A stretch of 64,000 nt of DNA, from assembly GCA_035497735.1 (NCBI GenBank), contig DATJCX010000040.1:1-64000 (forward strand). Reading direction: 5' to 3'. The translations under genes were made by a program, and so were the position numbers. Below the pieces are notes generated by a model that had not been told where the DNA came from, did not search any database, and was given only the letters and a program-made list of their open reading frames with translations. This document shows positions 57,211 through 64,000 of the stretch, one piece after another; positions within the stretch are counted from its first letter, which is position 1; every line of letters starts with the position of its first letter. This DNA comes from Brumimicrobium sp035497735. GTDB lineage: Bacteria; Bacteroidota; Bacteroidia; Flavobacteriales_D; Crocinitomicaceae.

Positions 57211-57335
57211 GGAAATAAGTGAGCTTATGCATCACAAAAAAATATAACATCCGAGATAAAGCTCAGCAATAGAAAGCAAAAAACAACGAAAAGACAAGGT
57301 AAGAGAAAATTAATGTAAAATAAAATGTCATTTTA

Positions 57336-57365
57336 TTGTAGCAGAAAATTATTTCATTACTTTTG
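57336..57365 (+). promoter_or_regulatory. promoter of tRNA-Leu
   Basis: TTG (57336-57338), 19 nt, then TACTTTTG (57358-57365) is a textbook Bacteroidota -33/-7 pair. It lies 23 nt before the tRNA 5' end. Confidence 0.85.
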
Positions 57366-57388
57366 CAGTCCGTCCCTTAAAAAGTTAT

Positions 57389-57468
57389 GCCCGGGTGGCG
57401 GAATTGGTAGACGCGTTGGATTCAAAACCCAATGTTTAGGCGTGCGGGTTCGATTCCCGCCCCGGGTA
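57389..57468 (+). tRNA. tRNA-Leu (CAA)
   Basis: The acceptor GCCCGGG pairs with CCCGGGT (first pair G-T). The D arm has GGTAGACGC as in class II tRNA-Leu, the anticodon loop TTCAAAA gives CAA, there is a variable arm around TTTAGG, and the T arm is GGGTTCGATTCCC. The discriminator is A and CCA is not encoded. Confidence 0.96.
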
Positions 57469-57475
57469 CAAAAAA

Positions 57476-57523
57476 CAGAGTGCGAAACGAAGCGACAGCG
57501 AAGTTTCCACTCTGTTTTTTTTT
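57476..57523 (+). terminator. terminator of tRNA-Leu
   Basis: CAGAGTG (57476-57482) pairs with CACTCTG (57508-57514) and is followed by nine T, 7 nt after the tRNA. Confidence 0.9.
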
Positions 57524-57801
57524 ATTTTGTTCCCCCATACTCTTTGTACTTCCATTCCCACACAAACCACATCCTCCAATCCTTCATCCTTCCCATTAGA
57601 ACACAAAAAATCAATTCATTCTACCTTCTTCCATTCAACTTGTAGAATGCTATATAATGATCAGAAAACTTAATTATTCAGACGCTATAAAAGAAACAAC
57701 CAAAAGAGTTGAAAACAAAACCTAGAATAAAAAACGAACTTAAAATTACTTCAACAGCCATCATAAAAAGAAATCACTACCGGCAACAACCTAAGAAAAA
57801 C

Positions 57802-57833
57802 AAAAAAGCCGTGACTGTTATCATCACGGCTTT
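57802..57833 (-). terminator. terminator of thiamine TonB-receptor gene
   Basis: On the minus strand AAAGCCGTGA (57833-57824) pairs perfectly with TCACGGCTTT (57814-57805), followed by a run of T. It lies 17 nt after the receptor stop codon. Confidence 0.92.
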
Positions 57834-57850
57834 CAACAATTCAATATACC

Positions 57851-60328
57851 CTATAGCTTAATCAGCAATCTAGCCATAAAATTAATTCCTGCTTGTGGAA
57901 AATAAAAGTTCTCTTGAGTTCTATCACCTCCAACTAAATAAGAATAGGTATAACCGTTATTCGCATATTTATAATTGAATATGTTGTTGATTCTAGCACC
58001 TATAGTGATTTCTTTCATCTTCCAAAATGAGAAGGTATAAGCAGCATCAAAGTGGGCGATATAATAACCTTCCATCATTCTTGTTTCGTTTGAAGTATTG
58101 TCCAAAAACTGCTTTCCAACATATTTATTCATCAAGGTAATTCTCACACTTTCAACCGGGGAATAAACAATGTTTAATCCCGTAATTAAAGAGGGAGAGA
58201 ATGCTAGATCTGTTTTTCCGTGATGAACTACTTCTTGTGGCAGTGGATTCCAACTTGCGTCGTAACTGTCAATGTATTCCACAAAGTCATTGATTTTATT
58301 TTCACTTAAAGCTAGATTAGCAGAGATTCCTAATTGTTTGATAGGTTGGTAACCTCCTTCAAGCTCCAAGCCAACACGGTAACTGTTCTTCACATTCGTA
58401 CGAGTATAACCACCAACATCGTTGATTTCTCCTGTTAATACCAACTGATTATCATAAAGCATGTGGTAAATATTCGCATTTAAGAATCCCTTTTTATACT
58501 TCATGTGGTAACCTGCTTCTAGGTTGTATAAAGTTTCATGTTCTGGTCTATTATTGGTCGTTTGTTCTTGGAAGTCTTTTCTAACTGGTTCTCTATTCCC
58601 AACCGCATAAGAAGCGTACACAGAATGTCTGTTGTTTATATTATAGGATAAACCAAGTTTAGGATTAAAGAAGTTATAGAAAACATGTTGTGTTACATCA
58701 ATAATTTCATCACCAATATCGTTAATTCCTAAGAAAGTATAATCAACATGGCGGTACTGTGCATCAGCAAATAAAACGAAATCTTTAATCTGATAGGTCG
58801 CTTTTAGATAAAGGTTACCGTCGTATTTTGTAGAATTATTCTCGTAATAACGCATACCGTCTTCCAAATTCGGCATGTACTGTGCCCAAATTACATTTCC
58901 GAAGTGATCCCCTAAATACTTATTTAAACCACCACCTAACATTACATCAAGTCCTTTTTTATTGTTATAGTTGACGTGAAATACACTACCGAAGAAATGG
59001 TTATCCAACCATTTTTGACGAATTAAATCCATTCGCTTTATAGTTTCTCCTTCAACTACGATAGGAGTAAAGCCGTAGGTAGAGAACTTATCGTTTGTTC
59101 GATAATTCTCATAATAACCACGACCTCTCGTATAATGTCCTGAGATTTTTGCACTCCACGAAGTGCTAAACTTATAATTGTAATGCAATTGGTAATGATC
59201 TTGCTGGTAATTATCCGTTTCGTTCTTATAAACTGCTGAGTTATATGTTCTGCCTGCGCTCAATAAATAATCTAAATCAGCAGGAGATAATCCATTTCTA
59301 TCTGCATAGTCAATCATTCCTTGCTCATCGCCATTTAAACGACTTTCTGGGACTCCATTCCATGCTTGATAGGTAGATTGAATTCCAGTCAATATATTGG
59401 CCTTTAACGTGGCTTTCTTTCCGTGATACGTTCCTGATAAATACAAAGACTTCATGTCTGTAAAAGCTCTATCGATATATCCATCGGATTTAACGCGCGA
59501 CAATCTTGCATCAACAGTGAATTTATCTGCCAACATTCCTGTTCCCATAGATACGGTATTCTTCATAGAATTGAATGAACCAAAGGAATTGTCTAAAGTC
59601 AAGTAAGGTTTATCATTTATCTTATCTGTTGACATGTTGATACTAGCTCCGAAAGCACTCCCTCCGTTAGAAGATGTTCCAACACCACGTTGTACTTGCA
59701 TACTAGATACCGTGCTCGAAAAGTCGGGAATATTCACTAGGAAAGCTCCTTGAGATTCTGAATCGTTAAACGGAATACCATCAATGGTGATATTCGTTCT
59801 AGTTGGGTCAACACCACGGATTTTAAAATCGGTGTACCCAATACCAGCTCCAGCATCTGAAGTTACCACAGTAGAAGGAATCGATTCCAATAAATACGGT
59901 AAATCTTGTCCGTAGTTATCTCTCTCTATTTCTTCGGCTGTTTTGTTGGTAAAGGTAGTTGGTGTTCTATCTGTTGCACGAATAGCGACAACAGTAAAAT
60001 CATCAAACATCTTTACATTGGTAGTCAGTATAAAATTGACCTCCTTATTCCGATCCAAATAAATGGATTGAGTTTCTTCCTTTGTATCTATGGAAGAAGC
60101 GACCACGTCATAATGCGCCGTTTCAAGATTACTGAGTTTATAAAACCCAGCGGAATCGGAATACGTTCCATGGTTGGTTTTAGCGATCATCACTTTAGCG
60201 TCTGGAATTGGATTTCCATTCTCGTCTAAAATTTTACCAGAAAGCTGATGTTGTGAAAAAGCACTTGATGTAAATAAAAGTGCCAGAAGAACTGTTTTAA
60301 ATTTTCTTGTCTTCATGTTTTTAAACAT
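57851..60328 (-). CDS. TonB-dependent outer-membrane receptor, probable thiamine uptake, 825 aa
   Basis: Residues about 25-110 form a CarboxypepD_reg-like domain (LSGKILDENGNPIPDAKVMI), followed by the plug (YGQDLPYLLESIPSTVVTSD, DFKIRGVDPTRTNITIDGIP, GVGTSSNGGSAFGASINMS) and a 22-strand-type barrel ending in GINFMARLLIKL. It imports a ligand across the outer membrane with energy from TonB. The leader contains a TPP riboswitch, so the ligand is most likely thiamine or a thiamine phosphate; the link is by regulation, not by a binding motif. ATG at 60316 (fifth codon) is an alternative start. It is monocistronic, with a strong terminator behind it. Confidence 0.92.
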   Translation of the reverse strand: MFKNMKTRKFKTVLLALLFTSSAFSQHQLSGKILDENGNPIPDAKVMIAKTNHGTYSDSAGFYKLSNLETAHYDVVASSIDTKEETQSIYLDRNKEVNFILTTNVKMFDDFTVVAIRATDRTPTTFTNKTAEEIERDNYGQDLPYLLESIPSTVVTSDAGAGIGYTDFKIRGVDPTRTNITIDGIPFNDSESQGAFLVNIPDFSSTVSSMQVQRGVGTSSNGGSAFGASINMSTDKINDKPYLTLDNSFGSFNSMKNTVSMGTGMLADKFTVDARLSRVKSDGYIDRAFTDMKSLYLSGTYHGKKATLKANILTGIQSTYQAWNGVPESRLNGDEQGMIDYADRNGLSPADLDYLLSAGRTYNSAVYKNETDNYQQDHYQLHYNYKFSTSWSAKISGHYTRGRGYYENYRTNDKFSTYGFTPIVVEGETIKRMDLIRQKWLDNHFFGSVFHVNYNNKKGLDVMLGGGLNKYLGDHFGNVIWAQYMPNLEDGMRYYENNSTKYDGNLYLKATYQIKDFVLFADAQYRHVDYTFLGINDIGDEIIDVTQHVFYNFFNPKLGLSYNINNRHSVYASYAVGNREPVRKDFQEQTTNNRPEHETLYNLEAGYHMKYKKGFLNANIYHMLYDNQLVLTGEINDVGGYTRTNVKNSYRVGLELEGGYQPIKQLGISANLALSENKINDFVEYIDSYDASWNPLPQEVVHHGKTDLAFSPSLITGLNIVYSPVESVRITLMNKYVGKQFLDNTSNETRMMEGYYIAHFDAAYTFSFWKMKEITIGARINNIFNYKYANNGYTYSYLVGGDRTQENFYFPQAGINFMARLLIKL

Positions 60329-60332
60329 TTAA

Positions 60333-60355
60333 CAAGAATCAGGGGCTAATTCTTG
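60333..60355 (-). promoter_or_regulatory. possible expression-platform hairpin near the receptor start
   Basis: CAAGAAT and ATTCTTG form a perfect 7-bp inverted repeat with a 9-nt loop, ending 4 nt before the first receptor ATG. It has no T tract, so control of translation start rather than termination is the likely mode if it is functional. Confidence 0.45.
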
Positions 60356-60395
60356 GATTAATAAATAATTTCGAATTAACACTAATTGTTTGTAA

Positions 60396-60480
60396 GTCAT
60401 CTTCCCGCCGCAAGTACTAACTTGATCCGGTTCAATGGGTATAATCTCAGTTCTGATTCCTCAGAACACCCCTTAGAGAC
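60396..60480 (-). ncRNA. TPP riboswitch (THI element)
   Basis: Read on the minus strand, the element contains the conserved blocks in order: AAGGGGTG, CTGAG with a short hairpin, CTGAGATTATACCC, GAACCGGATCAAGTTAGTA and GCGGCGGGAAGATGAC. The outer stem P1 can form between GTC-TCT at the start and AGA-T-GAC at the end. Thiamine pyrophosphate binding is expected to lower expression of the downstream TonB receptor (start 60328). Confidence 0.95.
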
Positions 60481-60484
60481 GCCG

Positions 60485-60492
60485 CAAAGATA
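60485..60492 (-). promoter_or_regulatory. -7 box (TATCTTTG) for riboswitch transcript
   Basis: It is a perfect TAnnTTTG match on the minus strand, ending 4 nt before the riboswitch P1, so transcription starts at the aptamer. Confidence 0.75.
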
Positions 60493-60542
60493 ATGCTTTT
60501 ATCTTAAAAAAATCGACTTGTTATAAAAATGAATGTTTAGGC

Positions 60543-60572
60543 CCATTAAGTTATTGATAACTAATAGAATGG
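60543..60572 (-). terminator. interrupted palindrome at end of oxidase operon
   Basis: CCATT, AGTTAT and ATAACT, AATGG form a nested inverted repeat overlapping the DUF420 stop codon. It has no good T tract, so termination is uncertain. Confidence 0.35.
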
Positions 60573-61088
60573 AGAAATCATTAAATAAACGATTACACCA
60601 CTAATCGTCACATATAACCAAAGTGGGAATGTGATTTTTGCTATTTTTCTATGCTTAACAAAGTCTCCTTTCCAACCTTGAAAGAAAGTAAATAGAACAA
60701 AAGGAACCACAACAATACTTAAAAGAATGTGCGAAATAAGAATGAAAAAGTAGAGCCCTCGGTATTCTCCCCCGTAAGTCGTACTTTCAGATGTGATATG
60801 ATAAGCAACATATAGCAATAGAAACATTGCAGATAATGTAATGGCAAACTTGATAAGTCGCTCATGTAAAAGAAAGTTCTTTTTCTTAACGGCAACTACT
60901 GCAGAAATCAAAACTATAGCTGTTGTACCGTTAATAGTTGCATAAATTGCAGGCAAGAATGATAAGTCATAGCCATCTAACTTAACGGAGAATAAACCAG
61001 CAACAACAATTGGAATAAGAATGGATAAAGCAATGATTAATCTTTTAAAGACTAGAATTTGCTGAGGACTTCTTTTATTTGTTTTCAT
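60561..61088 (-). CDS. DUF420 membrane protein (cytochrome oxidase assembly related), 175 aa
   Basis: Five hydrophobic helices are visible: LIIALSILIPIVVAGLF, FLPAIYATINGTTAIVLISA, FAITLSAMFLLLYVAY, LYFFILISHILLSIVVVPF and FPLWLYVTISGVIVYLMI. The motif NFLLHERLIKFA and the H-I-L pattern are typical of DUF420, a family linked to cytochrome c oxidase assembly (CtaM-like). Its start overlaps the end of the downstream-acting SCO gene by 14 nt. It is the last gene of the oxidase operon. The exact role in copper or haem insertion is not established. Confidence 0.88.
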   Translation of the reverse strand: MKTNKRSPQQILVFKRLIIALSILIPIVVAGLFSVKLDGYDLSFLPAIYATINGTTAIVLISAVVAVKKKNFLLHERLIKFAITLSAMFLLLYVAYHITSESTTYGGEYRGLYFFILISHILLSIVVVPFVLFTFFQGWKGDFVKHRKIAKITFPLWLYVTISGVIVYLMISPFY

Positions 61089-61734
61089 CTAACAAAAGTT
61101 TAACATCAAGAACAATTTGTTTCATATGCTCTGGAAATTGAGTATCGTAAATTCCTCGTATATGTTTATCTTTATCTACTAAGACAAGGCTAGAACTGTG
61201 AATAAATCCACCTGGAGCCGAATCGTCTTCGTTTGCTAAAATTTGGAAATCATGAATTGCAACATCAATAATTTCATCTTGATTTCCAGTAAAGAAATAC
61301 CAGTTTTTTGCGGTGAAGTCTAACTTCTTTCTGTAGGTTTTTAATCGTGAAGGTGTATCTCTTTTTTGGTCTATAGAAAAAGAAAGAAAAGCTACTTTGT
61401 CAGCATATTCAGCCAACTCTTCATTAACTTTTTTCATTTCTTTATTCATAGGAACACAAACTGTGGGACAGTAAGAGAAAAAGAAATTAGCAATCCATAA
61501 TTTATCGTCGATTGATGAAGATTGGAATAGTAAAGAATCATCTGTAGTAAATTCCCATGGATTTACCGTGTGAAAGATAGTATCACCTACCTCATAGCCA
61601 TCCATTGCTTCGTAAACGATGTCGTGTTGACCAATAATCGGTAAGTCAGCTGCAGTAAGCGTCTCATTCTTTGTAGAACAAGAAACAATACTGATTGCTA
61701 GACTAAAAAATAGATAAAATTTAATCTTTTTCAT
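61075..61734 (-). CDS. SCO1/SenC-type copper chaperone lipoprotein, 219 aa
   Basis: SCO proteins deliver copper to the CuA site of cytochrome oxidase. The N-terminus is a lipoprotein signal (LFFSLAISIVSC). The copper motif CPTVC (in FFSYCPTVCVPMNKEM) and the conserved histidine (GGFIHSSSLVLVDKD) are both present, so this copy should be active. An in-frame ATG at 61800 would give a 22-residue extension inside the upstream gene and is rejected; 61734 directly precedes the signal peptide. It overlaps its upstream neighbour (a second SCO-like gene) by 14 nt and DUF420 by 14 nt. Confidence 0.92.
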   Translation of the reverse strand: MKKIKFYLFFSLAISIVSCSTKNETLTAADLPIIGQHDIVYEAMDGYEVGDTIFHTVNPWEFTTDDSLLFQSSSIDDKLWIANFFFSYCPTVCVPMNKEMKKVNEELAEYADKVAFLSFSIDQKRDTPSRLKTYRKKLDFTAKNWYFFTGNQDEIIDVAIHDFQILANEDDSAPGGFIHSSSLVLVDKDKHIRGIYDTQFPEHMKQIVLDVKLLLDENK

Positions 61735-62416
61735 GTAATAAAGCTTTTGCTTCTCTATCATATTGCTCTTGAAGAAGCGCCACATGCTGTTTAAAGTCAC
61801 GTATCATTCCTTCAGTATCCCCTTTTCTAACCAATCTTAGTTTATTTTCTTTATCAACGATTAGCATCGTTTCCAAATAAGCTTTCTGAGCAAAGGCAGT
61901 ATCAACTTTGATTTCGAAAAGATTGATTCCATTACTTTCAATGTCATAAACTTGTTTTGGATCACCGTTAACAATCTTCCAAATCGATGAATCATAATCA
62001 TTCACCAAGTCTTTTAACATATATACAACTTCGTCTGCTTTATCAACAGGGTTCCCATTCTCATCTGTTACGATAGAAACAATTTTAACGTGCTTCATTT
62101 TCTTATGGTTCTTCTTGTATCCTTGATAAACCAACAAGTTGAATTTGAATAAATCTAAAGCACAGTTTTGAGGGCAAGAAGTTTGAATGGTTGTAAATAA
62201 GGTAATCATATCCTTTTGTGACTCGTTGTTTACGAGTTCACCGTAGGAATCAACAAATTCAAATTCACCCATCTCACTGAAGACAGGTAATTCTTGATAT
62301 TTGTTGTCCACTCCACCACTATAAAACATATATAGGATGAAAGCTCCTGGTCCAAACAGAACCAAAATAAGAAGGAGCTTTGTTACAAAGCTCCCTTTTT
62401 TCTTTTTCTCAGTCAA
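61721..62416 (-). CDS. SCO-like membrane-anchored protein lacking the copper histidine, 231 aa
   Basis: An N-terminal membrane anchor (FVTKLLLILVLFGPGAFILYMF) is followed by a thioredoxin-like SCO fold. The CxxxC motif is present as TSCPQNCALD. The position of the conserved histidine, judged by aligning the IVDKEN strand with LVDKDK of the neighbouring SCO, is tyrosine (AYLETMLIVDKEN). Without this ligand normal Cu(II) binding is unlikely; a thiol-redox role toward the other SCO or CuA cysteines is a possible alternative. It is 21 nt after the subunit IV gene and overlaps the canonical SCO gene by 14 nt. Confidence 0.85.
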   Translation of the reverse strand: MTEKKKKGSFVTKLLLILVLFGPGAFILYMFYSGGVDNKYQELPVFSEMGEFEFVDSYGELVNNESQKDMITLFTTIQTSCPQNCALDLFKFNLLVYQGYKKNHKKMKHVKIVSIVTDENGNPVDKADEVVYMLKDLVNDYDSSIWKIVNGDPKQVYDIESNGINLFEIKVDTAFAQKAYLETMLIVDKENKLRLVRKGDTEGMIRDFKQHVALLQEQYDREAKALLHEKD

Positions 62417-62437
62417 AATTCTTTTTATTAAATTATT

Positions 62438-62812
62438 CTACCAAGGGAAATTATACATTCTTGGGTATAAAGCTGCTCCCTCAATAAGAATTAAAATAAT
62501 CATATAAAAGATGAATACTGCATAAACCCAAAGAATAGTTATTTTTAACAGTCTGTGCTCATCGCCCATGTGCATAAATGACATTACAATGTATGCAGCC
62601 TTTACTACGGTAAGAATAATAAATAAAACTTTAATTGTCCCCCAAAGAGAACTACCTTGTTTTACGTATAATCCCAATCCAACCTCAACAGCTGTTACGA
62701 TAGAAAGCAGCAATGTTACTTGCCAGATTTTCTTTCTTTTAAGCTTACCTTCCTCTTCTGTATGGTGAGTATATTTTGAATACTCAATAATATCGTCTCT
62801 TTCTTCTTCCAT
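62438..62812 (-). CDS. cytochrome c oxidase subunit IV family protein, 124 aa
   Basis: A charged N-terminal segment with several His and Glu residues precedes three membrane helices (WQVTLLLSIVTAVEVGLGLY, IKVLFIILTVVKAAYIVMSF and ITILWVYAVFIFYMIILILI). Between them is the family-typical MHMGDEHRLLK. This matches the small subunit IV (CtaF/CyoD-like) of bacterial haem-copper oxidases. It lies 41 nt after subunit III and 21 nt before the SCO-like gene. It is likely needed for assembly or stability of the oxidase. Confidence 0.9.
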   Translation of the reverse strand: MEEERDDIIEYSKYTHHTEEEGKLKRKKIWQVTLLLSIVTAVEVGLGLYVKQGSSLWGTIKVLFIILTVVKAAYIVMSFMHMGDEHRLLKITILWVYAVFIFYMIILILIEGAALYPRMYNFPW

Positions 62813-62853
62813 GTTTTATAATATTAATTATGGTTAAATAAAATATCTTCCTA

Positions 62854-63936
62854 TTAGATTAAGTAGAAGAATGTAAATACAAACACCCATACTAAATCCA
62901 CAAAGTGCCAGTAAAGTCCACCTTTCTCCACCATTTCGTAGTGACCTCTTCTTTCGTATGTTCCTTTAAGAACGTTAACAAAAACAACGATATTTAAGAT
63001 AATCCCTAATGTTACGTGGAATCCGTGGAAACCTGTTACGAAGAAAAAGAAGTTACTATAGATTTGTGGTCCATATTCGTTTTCTTGCATGTTAGCACCA
63101 TACGTTACTCTACCGTTTGCCAAAGCCTCATAGTATAAATCTAAAGCTCCGTCTTTTTGGTGAATACGTGTATTTTCCTCATCTGCTGCAGAAGAAACTG
63201 CGTGCTCTGCTCCTGGTACTTTTATTACTAACTGTACGTTTTTGTCTTCTTGCTTGTGAACTTTAGCAACTGTTCCATCATGAAGAACCAATTGTAAGCC
63301 AGCTGTTGTTCCAGATAACTTTCTTGATGCCGCTGCATGTTGGAATGCGTGCATTAAATTTTTATCGTTCTTAGAAATGTTTTCGTTTGTAATTTCAGTA
63401 ATCCCAGCATAAGCTGACCCAGCAGTTAAAACCTCTAAACTTTCTATTTGCCCAAACTCTCCTTTAACGATTGCTTGTGAACCATCTCTTAATTCAACAC
63501 GTCCAAAGTCAGTACCGTGAATAAAGTGGGACCATTCCCATGCTTGAGAACCTAAGAAGATTAATCCACCTACGATAGTAGCTAATTGCCATTTTGCAAC
63601 TGATTTCTTGTCCATTCTATGACCAGCTTCTACAGCCATTACCATAGTTACAGAACTAAGAATCAGTAGGAAAGTCATAAATGCAACGAATGCTAATGGG
63701 AAAGTTCCACTAAAAAATGGAATAGCGTCAAAAGTTTCCTCTCCAATGGGCCATGCGCCACCGTAAGAGTATCTAGTTAATCCCAATGCTACAAGGAAAC
63801 CTCCAAATGTAAGAGCATCAGAAAAAAGAAAAACCCACATCATTATCTTTCCGTAGCTAATACCGAAAGGTGATTGTCTTCCTTCTTCGCCCATTCCAGT
63901 TAGGGCTTCCAATTCATTAGAAGTGTGTTCTGCCAT
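62854..63936 (-). CDS. cytochrome c oxidase subunit III with large extra loop, 360 aa
   Basis: The helices of a five-helix COX III are present: GKIMMWVFLFSDALTFGGFL (about 29-48), PLAFVAFMTFLLILSSVTMV (80-99), TIVGGLIFLGSQAWEWSHFI (120-139), then SNFFFFVTGFHGFHVTLGII (294-313) and WHFVDLVWVFVFTFFYLI (343-360), with the usual W-H-F-V-D-L-V-W-V-F end. Between helix three and four (about 145-292) lies a soluble insert of about 148 residues, rich in Lys, Glu and Gly, with no homologue I recognise. A normal member has only a short loop there. It is the first visible gene of the minus-strand oxidase operon; subunits I and II are probably beyond the window. Confidence 0.92.
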   Translation of the reverse strand: MAEHTSNELEALTGMGEEGRQSPFGISYGKIMMWVFLFSDALTFGGFLVALGLTRYSYGGAWPIGEETFDAIPFFSGTFPLAFVAFMTFLLILSSVTMVMAVEAGHRMDKKSVAKWQLATIVGGLIFLGSQAWEWSHFIHGTDFGRVELRDGSQAIVKGEFGQIESLEVLTAGSAYAGITEITNENISKNDKNLMHAFQHAAASRKLSGTTAGLQLVLHDGTVAKVHKQEDKNVQLVIKVPGAEHAVSSAADEENTRIHQKDGALDLYYEALANGRVTYGANMQENEYGPQIYSNFFFFVTGFHGFHVTLGIILNIVVFVNVLKGTYERRGHYEMVEKGGLYWHFVDLVWVFVFTFFYLI

Positions 63937-64000
63937 GTTTATAAAAATTAAATTTGTGCGAAATTAATAATTATGCAATATTAATGAATAAAAAGCAAAA

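Noticed and set aside
57524..57801. Possible small gene between tRNA-Leu terminator and receptor terminator
   Set aside because: The sequence is AT-rich with no frame of convincing composition and no promoter box.
1..64000. CRISPR array, prophage or insertion sequence
   Set aside because: No regularly spaced repeats, transposase, integrase or phage structural genes were seen.

Overview
The window is about 64 kb of low-GC DNA from a member of the Bacteroidota, most likely a Flavobacteriales-type organism. This is inferred from four things: TAnnTTTG -7 promoter boxes with no Shine-Dalgarno spacing; family content (DUF2723, DUF5686, DUF4286, DUF3108, CarboxypepD_reg-like TonB receptors); the CzcA-TolC fusion; and a TPP-riboswitch-controlled TonB receptor. 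No insertion sequence, prophage, integrase or CRISPR array was seen.

Layout. (1) 1-11971, minus strand: an operon of at least six tightly spaced genes. It starts with an outer-membrane beta-barrel with a coiled coil, then a single Fn3-like secreted protein, a 1916-aa SpvB/RHS-like giant, a 334-aa protein ending in an RHS YD-type tail, a 245-aa secreted protein, and the N-terminus of another RHS-like giant that runs off the window. (2) 12000-12757: a long non-coding gap with a degenerate 43-nt direct repeat. (3) 12758-15638, plus: small accessory genes (ankyrin protein, secreted protein, AlkD-like DNA alkylation-repeat protein, lipoprotein). (4) 15724-21777, minus: a CzcA-type heavy-metal efflux operon whose RND pump is fused to its TolC-like outer-membrane component. 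(5) 21960-32519, minus: a three-gene surface operon (beta-barrel, 2211-aa giant, multi-Fn3 protein) ending in a clear terminator.

(6) 32837-44878: housekeeping genes, mostly plus: aspartate kinase, uvrC, a 2-hydroxyacid dehydrogenase, a DUF3108 protein, a DUF4286 protein, rsmA, a GT9 heptosyltransferase-like protein (minus), a 1328-aa DUF2723 membrane protein and a NodB-type deacetylase. A tRNA-Phe follows on the minus strand. (7) 45272-49424, plus: coaX, an outer-membrane barrel, a TPR-like secreted protein, an LptC-like lipoprotein and a 72-aa membrane protein. Then come a DUF5686 outer-membrane protein and sucA-sucB (2-oxoglutarate dehydrogenase E1 and E2). (8) 56442-63936: an outer-membrane protein (minus), tRNA-Leu (plus), a TonB receptor under a TPP riboswitch (minus), and a cytochrome oxidase operon (minus: subunit III, subunit IV, two SCO-like proteins, DUF420).

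The strongest candidates for something undescribed are the two surface-protein operons. Each begins with an outer-membrane barrel followed by very large secreted proteins, and the two share a similar Fn3-like domain. This suggests two versions of one barrel-plus-giant export or display module. Other points worth a look: a SCO paralogue that has lost its copper-ligand histidine, a COX III with a large extra loop, an internal signal-peptide-like segment at the RND-TolC junction, and several genes whose -7 box lies 4-5 nt before the start codon, implying leaderless mRNAs.
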